Positions 1-5,987 of a stretch of DNA of 8,796 bases are shown one piece after another (the first letter of the stretch is position 1; each line of letters begins with the position of its first letter). A program made the translations under genes and the position numbers. The DNA is taken from assembly GCA_902803195.1 (NCBI GenBank), contig CADCOX010000080.1, positions 1-8,796 of the forward strand, written 5' to 3'. Under the pieces are notes generated by a model. It was not told the origin of the DNA. It saw only the letters and a list, made by a program, of their open reading frames with translations, and did no database searches. The DNA comes from an uncultured Bacteroidales bacterium (GTDB lineage: Bacteria; Bacteroidota; Bacteroidia; Bacteroidales; Bacteroidaceae).

Positions 1-1101
1 GCCGCGCCAATAGACGAAGAACGGCACGCGTGTGCCCGCGTCGAACAGGCTGTACTTGCCTCCGCGCAGGCCACCCTTGGGGTCGTGAAGGGACGCCGAC
101 TCGCGGGCTCCGTCCTTGTAGCCGTCGTCGAGGACGGGTCCGTTGTCTGACGAGAAGATGATGAGCGTGTTGTCGAGCAGCCCTTCGCGCTCGAGTTTAT
201 CGACGAGCTGTCCCACGCACCAGTCGGCTTCGACAATGACATCGCCACGCGGACCGAGGGGCGTACTTCCAACAAAACGTGCGTCAGGGACGCGGGGGAC
301 GTGAGGCTCATGAAGGCCGTAGTAGAGGAAGAACGGGCGCTGGCGGTTCTCATCGATGAAGGCGGTGCAGCGGTCGAGGAAATACTGCGCCATCTCGTCG
401 TCCTTCCAGCGTGCGGCATGTCCACCTTTCATGAAGCCGATGCGCCCGATGCCGTTGATGACGCTGTTGTTGTGGCCGTGCGACCAAGGCAGCGTGACGA
501 GTTCGGGGTTGTTGAGGGCCGTCGGTTCGCCGGGGAAGTTGTGGTTGTAGTCCACTTCGATAGGGTCTGAAGGGTCGAGTCCGACCACGCGTCCGTTCTC
601 GACGTAGACCGTAGGCACGCGGTCGACGGTGGCTGCGATGATGCACGAATAGTCGAATCCAATCTCGCGTGCGCCAGGAGTGATGAGGTCATTCCAGTTG
701 ATTCGGCCTACGCCCATGCCGAGATGCCACTTGCCGATGGCGGCTGTCGTGTAGCCAGCCTGCTGGAGCATGCGGGGGAGGGTGAACTGCTGGGGATTGA
801 TGATGAGTGGCGCGTCGCCGGGTAGAATATGAGCGTCTTCGTTGCGCCACGGATACATACCCGTGAACAGGCCGTAGCGACTCGGCGTGGACGTGGCCGA
901 GGTGGCGTGGCCGTCGGTGAAGCAGACGCCGCCGCGAGCCAGGCGGTCGATGTTCGGTGTCTGAATAGTCGTTTGCCCGTAGGCACTCACGTCCCCGAAG
1001 CCGAGGTCGTCGGCCAGGATGAGGACGATATTAGGCGGGGGTGTGGCCGCTGAGGCTGAGGATGCGGCGGCTGCCGCAATAGCTGCTAAGGAGAGACGCA
1101 T
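1..1101 (-). CDS. Secreted Ser-type S1 family sulfatase, 3' end truncated by window edge
   Basis: The protein hydrolyses sulfate esters, probably on a carbohydrate, in the periplasm or at the cell surface. My own translation from the ATG at 1101 stays open to base 1 and gives 367 residues. An Ala-rich signal peptide (about residues 1-19) precedes PNIVLILADDLGFGD (24-38), the N-terminal sulfatase strand with the metal-binding Asp pair D31/D32. The activation motif is S-T-P-S-R at 71-75, so the residue converted to formylglycine is Ser71, not Cys. Such Ser-type enzymes are matured by the anaerobic radical-SAM enzyme anSME (established for the family; no maturase is in this window). Further family marks are GKWHLG (123-128), SHGH (207-210), GLHEPHVP (262-269), the metal site SDNG (318-321) and GGKYSLFDAGTRVPF (347-361). 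The C-terminal subdomain lies off the left edge. The start lies just after a heptamer array, 75 bp from the stop of the glycosidase gene, which suggests cotranscription. The sulfated substrate cannot be read from this sequence. Confidence 0.95.
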   Translation of the reverse strand, partial: MRLSLAAIAAAAASSASAATPPPNIVLILADDLGFGDVSAYGQTTIQTPNIDRLARGGVCFTDGHATSATSTPSRYGLFTGMYPWRNEDAHILPGDAPLIINPQQFTLPRMLQQAGYTTAAIGKWHLGMGVGRINWNDLITPGAREIGFDYSCIIAATVDRVPTVYVENGRVVGLDPSDPIEVDYNHNFPGEPTALNNPELVTLPWSHGHNNSVINGIGRIGFMKGGHAARWKDDEMAQYFLDRCTAFIDENRQRPFFLYYGLHEPHVPRVPDARFVGSTPLGPRGDVIVEADWCVGQLVDKLEREGLLDNTLIIFSSDNGPVLDDGYKDGARESASLHDPKGGLRGGKYSLFDAGTRVPFFVYWRG

Positions 1102-1113
1102 GATTAGTGATTA

Positions 1114-1169
1114 ATGACGAATGACGAATGACGAATGATGAATGACGAATGACGAGTGATGAATGACGA
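1114..1169. repeat. Heptamer tandem array (RTGAYGA, 8 units) between glycosidase and sulfatase genes
   Basis: Eight uninterrupted 7-bp units of consensus RTGAYGA on the plus strand run from 1114 to 1169. Five are ATGACGA, one is ATGATGA, one is GTGATGA and one is the final ATGACGA after it. A degenerate continuation (tgattagtgatta) runs from 1101 to 1113 up to the start codon of the sulfatase. The array fills almost all of the 75-bp spacer. It contains no obvious promoter or U-tract terminator. Seen from the sulfatase mRNA the unit is TCRTCAY. Confidence 0.95.
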
Positions 1170-1176
1170 GTGTGCT

Positions 1177-3012
1177 TTATCGGATGACCTTCTGCTTGTG
1201 GCCATCGGGGCGGCAGAGGATGACGAGGCCCCGCGCGGACGGGCTGACTAATCGTCCTGCGAGGTCGTAAGCGCAGGTTGGTGCAGCTTGGGAAAGGGAT
1301 GTTGAGGCGGACTCCTTCTGCACCGTCTTGATGCCGTCGGGCAGAGCGCAGAGGCGGAACTCCATCCACGTGCGCGTGCGATTCGTCTTGACATCGGGAA
1401 TGGACTCCGTGAGAACCGTGCCGTTGCGGTTGTCCGTCACTTGGACGGCAGTGACCATTCGCTGACCGACGGGTGCGCTTCTCTTGCCGAGGGCAGTCCA
1501 TGCGATGGCCGCTTCGACGATGTAGCTGGTCGGATAGGCGAGGGCTGCGCATCTCATAGCAAAGGCATCGTCGTCGATTCGCGTCCAGCGTTGGCTCTGT
1601 CCTCTGTAGACCTGATGGGAGCCCGTGACCGGGAGCACGATTTGATAGCTGCTCTCTTGTGGCTGCATCGAGCTGCTGCCGTCGACGTCGACGAAGAGGG
1701 TGACGGCGTCGGGCGTGTCGGCCGTGACCCGTGTGTTGTCGAAGACGCGGGCGACGAAATAGAGCGAATCCATGTCGAAGGCATAATCCGCAATTACGCG
1801 CGTGCCCGTCTGCGTTCCTAACTTAATCTGAGACCCGTCTTCGAAGAAGTAGCCTTCGCCTTTGGTCAGTCGACCATCGATGGTGGGGTGGGCGAAGGGG
1901 GCTTGCAGCAGGCGCGTGGGATAGCCTTTTATCATCTCTATTTTACCATTGATGCCTGAGACGGCCACGACCACGCCCGTGTCGATGACGGCGAGCGAGT
2001 TCCATAGGCCTTGAGGGTTGTCAGGGCCTTGGCCGAAAGGCGTCGTGACGCCTCTGAAGTCGCGGGCTTGCTCATTGCCTACGACCACGCGCATCTGTAT
2101 CTTCCCGTTGTTCTCGTAGGGCGATTGATGGCTGAGGACCGTCTCGCCCCAAGGCAGCACACGCAGATAGGGTGCTCCGCCTGTGGCCAAAGGGCAGTAG
2201 GAGAGGTTGAGCGCTCGTTCGCGGTTCTTGTCGGAGGCATCCACCCAATAGTTCTGCCAGTTGTTGTCGAGGGTCGTCCTCACGGTGGTGGGGAAGAAAT
2301 CGCCATAGCCCCAGCCATTGTCCTCGATGGCGACGACAATCTCGGACTCGTCCTTCAGCAGCACGGGCACGGGCATGCCGTCGCGGAAGCCGCTGCGATA
2401 GCTGATTTTCTGGGCCTTTGTCCAGGTCTGCCCGCCGTCGAAGGACCGACAAAGCGATATCTGTTGGTCCCCGTTGTTGGTGTACGGCCCTTCGTCGGCA
2501 AAATAGAGTTGGAGTTCGCCCGAGGGCAGTTCCAGGAACGACGGTTCCCAGCAGCCATCATGGAACGTATAGCTGGCATCATTGACGAAGATTTCATCGC
2601 TCCACGTGCGGCCGTTGTCGGTGGAGCGCTTCACGCGGATGCCAAAGCGGCGGTCCTCGGTGTAAGGCTCTGAGGGACGCGGGTTGTAACCGACTACGAT
2701 TGTGCCGTCGTGCAGTTGGACGAGGTCGGGGACGCAGTTAGGCGTGTTGTTAGAGTTGTTGACAATCCTCTTTTGTCCGCTCCATGAGCTGCCGCCGTTG
2801 CTGCTGAAGGCAATCTGTATGCCTCCGCTCTCGCAGACGGCCATCAGGCGTCCGTCCTGCAGCTGGATGATGCGGGCGTAGCCTCCGCTGGCGAAGACCG
2901 TGTGGCGCGTGGTCGTGTCCCAGAAGATACGGGAATGCGTGTAAGGCGCTACCTGACTGAAGGTCAGGCTCGGCAGACCGAAGATGAAGGCAAGTATAAG
3001 AAGATGTTTCAT
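1177..3012 (-). CDS. Secreted sialidase-fold exo-glycosidase (GH33/GH93-like) with CBM9-like C-terminal domain
   Basis: This is a 611-residue exported protein with a signal peptide at 1-19 (MKHLLILAFIFGLPSLTFS). Residues ~25-370 look like a six-bladed beta-propeller. Three Asp-box motifs (S-x-D/N-x-G-x-T/S-W) are visible at 70-77, 130-137 and 190-197. An N-terminal arginine in GGYARIIQLQDG (R47) sits where sialidases keep the first Arg of their triad. The WEPS (155-158) ... GELQLYFADEG and RDGMPVPVLL (210-219) ... AIEDNG segments recall GH93 exo-arabinanases of the same clan. E156 and E230 are then candidate catalytic acids; this is recollection of the family pattern, not an alignment. Residues ~375-555 (from HPTIDGRL, through DSLYFVARVFDNTR and FVDVDG) resemble a CBM9/DOMON-type carbohydrate-binding sandwich. 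The last ~30 residues (AYDLAGRLVS...KQKVIR) resemble the short C-terminal tail motif of Bacteroidota secreted proteins. The product is probably a glycan-trimming enzyme working with the sulfatase. Sialidase activity itself is unproven. Confidence 0.85.
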   Translation of the reverse strand: MKHLLILAFIFGLPSLTFSQVAPYTHSRIFWDTTTRHTVFASGGYARIIQLQDGRLMAVCESGGIQIAFSSNGGSSWSGQKRIVNNSNNTPNCVPDLVQLHDGTIVVGYNPRPSEPYTEDRRFGIRVKRSTDNGRTWSDEIFVNDASYTFHDGCWEPSFLELPSGELQLYFADEGPYTNNGDQQISLCRSFDGGQTWTKAQKISYRSGFRDGMPVPVLLKDESEIVVAIEDNGWGYGDFFPTTVRTTLDNNWQNYWVDASDKNRERALNLSYCPLATGGAPYLRVLPWGETVLSHQSPYENNGKIQMRVVVGNEQARDFRGVTTPFGQGPDNPQGLWNSLAVIDTGVVVAVSGINGKIEMIKGYPTRLLQAPFAHPTIDGRLTKGEGYFFEDGSQIKLGTQTGTRVIADYAFDMDSLYFVARVFDNTRVTADTPDAVTLFVDVDGSSSMQPQESSYQIVLPVTGSHQVYRGQSQRWTRIDDDAFAMRCAALAYPTSYIVEAAIAWTALGKRSAPVGQRMVTAVQVTDNRNGTVLTESIPDVKTNRTRTWMEFRLCALPDGIKTVQKESASTSLSQAAPTCAYDLAGRLVSPSARGLVILCRPDGHKQKVIR

Positions 3013-3016
3013 TTTG

Positions 3017-3049
3017 GGTTAAAGCCCCCTCCCAGCCCCCCGTGGGGGG
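3017..3049. repeat. C/G-rich intergenic repeat with C6/G6 inverted arms, plus degenerate copy at 3067-3094
   Basis: The plus strand reads GGTTAAAG (3017-3024), then a C-rich tract, then six C (3036-3041) followed after two bases by six G (3044-3049). The C and G runs can pair as a hairpin once the innermost bases open as the loop. A second GGTTAAAG begins exactly 50 bp away (3067-3074) and leads into another C-rich tract to 3094, a decayed copy without the G run. Elements of this look recur between genes in many Bacteroidales genomes, from general familiarity. It sits only a few bases upstream of the glycosidase ATG, within its presumed 5' leader. Confidence 0.6.
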
Positions 3050-3104
3050 ATAACTGATGGGGTGAAGGTTAAAGACCCACCCCCGACCACTCCCATCTTG
3101 AAGT

Positions 3105-3128
3105 GTTAAGCGTCGCAGAGCGCCGAGC
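3105..3128. repeat. Degenerate direct repeat, copy A (copy B at 3272-3294)
   Basis: A 24-bp stretch, with core TTAAGCGTCGCA then GAGCGCCGAGC, matches a stretch at 3272-3294 (core TTAAAGCATCGCA then AGGCCGAGC) with a few substitutions and small gaps. The copies are about 165 bp apart and bracket the central hairpins. This may be a decayed repeat pair flanking a small element; it could also be chance similarity in GC-rich DNA. Confidence 0.35.
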
Positions 3129-3189
3129 GGTAGGGAGGGAAAAGTTACCTGTCAAGGGTGGAATTATGTTAGATTTTGTTTTAGATTCT

Positions 3190-3234
3190 GCTCGATTTCT
3201 TGAAGAATCAAGCGTCCCAAAGGGACGAGCGCTT
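3190..3234. repeat. Two adjoining hairpins in the TamA-glycosidase gap
   Basis: The first hairpin is CGTCCC (3213-3218), loop AAA, GGGACG (3222-3227), a perfect 6-bp stem. AAGCG (3210-3214) and CGCTT (3230-3234) offer an alternative outer stem. The second hairpin, read on the minus strand from 3213 to 3190, pairs GCTTGA with the terminal TCGAGC (one G-U pair) and then TTC with GAA across a 5-nt loop, with one bulged A. Both lie ~70-110 bp after the stop of the TamA-like gene in its transcript. They could protect the 3' end or attenuate transcription. No U-tract follows, so a terminator call is not made. Confidence 0.55.
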
Positions 3235-3299
3235 GCGTGAGCGCAATCCCTTCCTCAGACTCACTTCGCGCATTAAAGCATCGCAAGGCCGAGCATCCA

Positions 3300-5897
3300 T
3301 TAGAACGGATATCCGACGGCGATATGGAAGCCGAGTGAGTCGCGGAAGCGTGGCATGTTGTAATAACCCGTTTTCCCGGTGTCGTAAGGGGCGTGGAGGC
3401 CGACGCCGATGTCGAAGCGCAGGACGAGGAAGTCGAGGTCGTAGCGGAAGCCGACGCCTGTGCCGAGGGCGATGTCATTGAGGAACTCGCTGGCATCGAT
3501 GGCGGCCCCCGGGCGATTCGCGTCGGGCTGCATGAGCCAGACGTTACCCGCATCGAGGAAGACGGCTCCTTCGAGGGACCCCACGAGAGGGAACCGGTAT
3601 TCTACGTTAGCCTCCAGTTTGAGGTTTCCGACCTGGTCGACATAGCTCCAGCCCGACGTCGCGGGATGGTAGCGGCCGGGACCCAGCGTGCGTACGCCGA
3701 AGGCTCGGATGCTGTTGGCGCCGCCCACGTTGAAGAGATCGGCATAAGGTGCCATGGTCGAGTTGCCGTAGCTCCATACGGCGCCGAGGTAGGCTCGGGC
3801 AGCGATGCGTGAGTGCAGCGTCACGGGGAACGTCTCTCTCCATTCGGCCGAGAGCTTGAGGAATTGCGCGTAGGGCACGCCGAGCAGTTTCTTGTTGCGC
3901 TCCTTGCGTTCGTGTCCGGCTAGGGCGTAGATGCCGTTGACGATATGTCCCGCCTGCTTGGCACCGAGGATGACGGTGCGCGAGTGGGTGTTGGCCGTAG
4001 CGATGGTGCCTGGGCGCAGGGTCGAGTAGGTGAGCGTGTAGGCCATCGACGGCACCAGCTGATTGCGCATACTGATGTAGAGCGCAGGGTTGGCGGTCAT
4101 GAGCGAGTCGAAGCGGTGCGAGCGGTGCGTCAACATGGTATAGTCGAGGCGTGCGGGCGTGAGCTCGTGGCGCAGGCGGCGGTGGCGCAGGTTCCAGTAG
4201 GTATAGCTGAGGCGTCCGCTGAAGTTGAGCAGTTGGAAGAAGCCTGCGCGGTTCATCCAGTCGACGTCCAGTTTGTAGGCTGTCGTGGCTTCGGCCCGTC
4301 GGCCCATCTGCCTGACGAACGGCAGGTTGAAGAAGCGCAGACGCGGGTAGACGAGCCCTGCTGTAGCGCCCAGCTCGAAGGAGTTGAGGAGCCCGTTGTG
4401 GCCTTCGGTGGCCGAGGCACCCGTCTGCCATTCATAGCTGCCGTGGACCTTGAACGAGAGCTGCTCGGCGCCACGGAAGGCGTTGCGCTTGCTCATGCCC
4501 CACGAGATGCCGGGTCCCAGCAGGCCGTTGCTCTTGTTGGTTACCTTCGCCTCGAGTTCGCTGTCGTAGGGTTTGTCGAGGATGCCGAAGATGTTGACGT
4601 CGAGTGTCGAGCACGTGTCGGTGGTGTCGTGCGGGGCGTAGCTCATCTGGATATTCGAGAAAACGCCCATTCCCGACAGTTTCTCTTGGATGAGTTCGTG
4701 GAGGTCGGCGCGATAGGGTGAGCCCTGTCGGTAGAAGAGGTAGTGGCGGATGGCGCCGAAGCGCAGCGGCGGTTTCTTCGTGCCTCCGCTCCAGCGGTAT
4801 TTGAACTCGTTCAGCGCCAGGCTGTCGGTGACACGGTAGTCGTCGTAAGGCATGATGGTGATGGTGGTCTCGCCCATCTTGTAGCGGTTGCGAATCTGCG
4901 GCGGCAGGTCGGGGCGCGGTCGTATCTGCAGGTGCGCGGTGAAAGGCGTCTGCAGCGTATCGGCCCGATACGTGATGAGTTCGGGTCTGAAATAGAAGAA
5001 GCCGTTGTTGCGGAAGAGAGCGCTGAGTCGCTTCCGTTCGGCGTCGAGGTTGGGCACGTTGAAGGCATCGCCGCTATGCAGCAGGCTCTTGTCGGCCGTG
5101 GCGCGTATGATGCTGTCGGTGATGGCGTCGAAGTACTGGTATTCGATTGTGCCGAAGCGGAAGAGCGGGCCGGGGTAGACCGAGTAGCCTATCTTGGCCT
5201 TGCGAGGGTTGCGGTCGTTGGGTTGGACCTCGTAGTCGACGCGTCCGCGGAAGAAGCCGAAGTTGCGCAGCGTGTTGCGTGCCACCTGCGAGCGCAGCTG
5301 CGGGTTGGCGGTGGCGATGGTGTGAGGTGTCGAGGCGAAACTGTTGAACATCCACTTGCCGAAGCCTCCGTCGGCGCCCACGAATCCGTTGTAGAACCAG
5401 AGACCTATGGGCAGCGGCCATCGTGCCGACGAGCTGCCGAAGACGCTGTTGTTAGGCGGGTAGGCGAGGGCTGCGTCGACCTCTTCGCGCACAGCATCGG
5501 TGGCCTGTTCGAGCACGGCAGCGCAGCGGGCGATGGAGTCGCGCTGCTCGCGGCTGAGGCTGTCGTTCTTGCTGAGCAGCGCACGCAGGTCCTCGGCACG
5601 GACGTTGCCCGAGAGTAGCTCTTCGACCGTGTTGTAGGCCTTGGCCATGGCGGTGATGACGCCCGTGGAGTCCTTGCCGCTGGCTGCAGCGCTCTTGCTC
5701 TTGGCCTTGCGCCCGTAGGCTATCTCCGAGATGCCCGTGTAGAGGACGTCGCCCTCGGGCAGGTTCTCGGTCGTGGAGCAGGAAAGGAAAATAAAGAATG
5801 AAAGAGTGAAAAGTGAAAAATAAAGAATACTTCGGGTACTTGCGATACCCGAACGACGCAATCTCTGCACACAGCTATGTAAACTTCTATTTTTCAT
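3300..5897 (-). CDS. tamA: TamA/BamA-family (Omp85) outer-membrane lipoprotein
   Basis: The product is an Omp85-superfamily outer-membrane barrel, expected to act with TamB in assembling proteins into, or moving lipid to, the outer membrane. It has 865 residues. A hydrophobic stretch ILYFSLFTLSFFIFLSC (24-40) ends in a lipobox-like FLSC, so Cys40 is the probable lipidated residue, as is common for Bacteroidota TamA-like proteins. A charged helical segment (~65-145) precedes the periplasmic POTRA-like repeats (~185-440, including RNFGFFRGRVDYEV and RNNGFFYFRPE). The barrel follows from ~445. The Omp85 signature VGGANSIRAF (724-733) with LGPG (738-741) is clear, and the chain ends in Phe (AVGYPF), as barrel proteins should. 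The start is uncertain: the ATG at 5897 lies inside a heptamer array and gives a long 23-residue n-region. A TTG at codon 13 or a GTG at codon 10 would give a more usual one. It follows tamB at 80 bp, so an operon is likely. Confidence 0.93.
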   Translation of the reverse strand: MKNRSLHSCVQRLRRSGIASTRSILYFSLFTLSFFIFLSCSTTENLPEGDVLYTGISEIAYGRKAKSKSAAASGKDSTGVITAMAKAYNTVEELLSGNVRAEDLRALLSKNDSLSREQRDSIARCAAVLEQATDAVREEVDAALAYPPNNSVFGSSSARWPLPIGLWFYNGFVGADGGFGKWMFNSFASTPHTIATANPQLRSQVARNTLRNFGFFRGRVDYEVQPNDRNPRKAKIGYSVYPGPLFRFGTIEYQYFDAITDSIIRATADKSLLHSGDAFNVPNLDAERKRLSALFRNNGFFYFRPELITYRADTLQTPFTAHLQIRPRPDLPPQIRNRYKMGETTITIMPYDDYRVTDSLALNEFKYRWSGGTKKPPLRFGAIRHYLFYRQGSPYRADLHELIQEKLSGMGVFSNIQMSYAPHDTTDTCSTLDVNIFGILDKPYDSELEAKVTNKSNGLLGPGISWGMSKRNAFRGAEQLSFKVHGSYEWQTGASATEGHNGLLNSFELGATAGLVYPRLRFFNLPFVRQMGRRAEATTAYKLDVDWMNRAGFFQLLNFSGRLSYTYWNLRHRRLRHELTPARLDYTMLTHRSHRFDSLMTANPALYISMRNQLVPSMAYTLTYSTLRPGTIATANTHSRTVILGAKQAGHIVNGIYALAGHERKERNKKLLGVPYAQFLKLSAEWRETFPVTLHSRIAARAYLGAVWSYGNSTMAPYADLFNVGGANSIRAFGVRTLGPGRYHPATSGWSYVDQVGNLKLEANVEYRFPLVGSLEGAVFLDAGNVWLMQPDANRPGAAIDASEFLNDIALGTGVGFRYDLDFLVLRFDIGVGLHAPYDTGKTGYYNMPRFRDSLGFHIAVGYPF
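5799..5827. repeat. Inverted heptamer copies inside the TamA signal-peptide coding region
   Basis: The plus strand here reads TGAAAGAG, TGAAAAG, TGAAAAA, TAAAGAA, that is, two exact and two imperfect copies of the heptamer that fills the tamB-tamA spacer, but in the opposite orientation. In the sense of the gene they read as TTTTTCACTTTTCA and encode FSLFTLSF, the hydrophobic core of the lipoprotein signal. Bases 5807-5820 are the perfect reverse complement of 5897-5910 (14 bp). Confidence 0.85.
5831..5853. repeat. Perfect 8-bp inverted repeat within the 5' coding region of the TamA-like gene
   Basis: TTCGGGTA (5831-5838) and TACCCGAA (5846-5853) are perfect reverse complements separated by 7 nt. 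They lie between the heptamer array and its inverted copies, in the part of the gene that encodes the n-region of the signal peptide (about residues 15-22). A stem this close to the start could affect translation initiation, especially if a downstream start such as codon 13 is used. Confidence 0.75.
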
Positions 5898-5987
5898 TTT
5901 TCACTTTTCATTTTTCACTTTTCACTTTTCACTTTTCATTTTTCACTCTTCACTTTTCACTTTTCATTTTTCATTTTTCACTTTTCA
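5890..5987. repeat. Heptamer tandem array (14 units) spanning the tamB stop and the tamA start
   Basis: Fourteen consecutive 7-bp units run in perfect register. On the plus strand they are YTTTTCA (one unit is CTCTTCA); on the coding strand they are TGAAAAA or TGAAAAG (TGAAGAG once). An imperfect fifteenth unit follows at 5988-5994. The coding-strand TGA at 5980-5978 is the stop of tamB, and the ATG at 5897-5895 is the apparent start of tamA, so the array contains both signals and fills the whole spacer. Because 7 is not a multiple of 3, the coding strand meets a TGA in every frame within 21 nt, while the opposite strand has none. Confidence 0.97.

Larger units (their letters stand above)
3013..3299. 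other. 287-bp non-coding gap with multiple small repeats and hairpins
   Basis: No convincing gene lies between the stop of the TamA-like gene and the start of the glycosidase gene. The gap holds a C/G-rich repeat next to the glycosidase start, a degenerate second copy of it, a pair of degenerate direct repeats near its two ends, and two adjoining hairpins in the middle. On the transcribed (minus) strand the hairpins are followed by an A-rich, not a U-rich, stretch, so no canonical Rho-independent terminator is evident. I found no good match to the Bacteroides TTTG / TAnnTTTG promoter pair. A promoter for the glycosidase and sulfatase pair may still lie here. Confidence 0.7.

Noticed and set aside
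2011..2673. Plus-strand open frame of 220 codons opposite the glycosidase gene
   Set aside because: It is antisense to the Asp-box propeller coding region, its composition is that of a shadow frame, and no motif is seen.
3190..3234. Rho-independent terminator after the TamA-like gene
   Set aside because: Stems are present, but neither is followed by a U-run on the minus strand, where the sequence is A-rich instead.
3164..3553. Minus-strand frame ending in a peptide rich in Leu, Gln and Glu within the intergenic block
   Set aside because: Most of it overlaps the TamA-like barrel coding region in another frame. The non-overlapping tail (3164-3299) has no start of its own with a plausible domain, so it is treated as repeat DNA and not as a gene.
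4743..5618. Long plus-strand open frame of 291 codons opposite the TamA-like gene
   Set aside because: It lies entirely antisense to a well-supported Omp85 gene. Its translation is Val/Ala/Glu/Gly-rich low-complexity sequence, as expected from the complement of GC-rich codons, with no recognisable domain.
5890..5987. CRISPR array
   Set aside because: The units are 7 bp, directly abutting and without spacers, so this is a simple tandem array.
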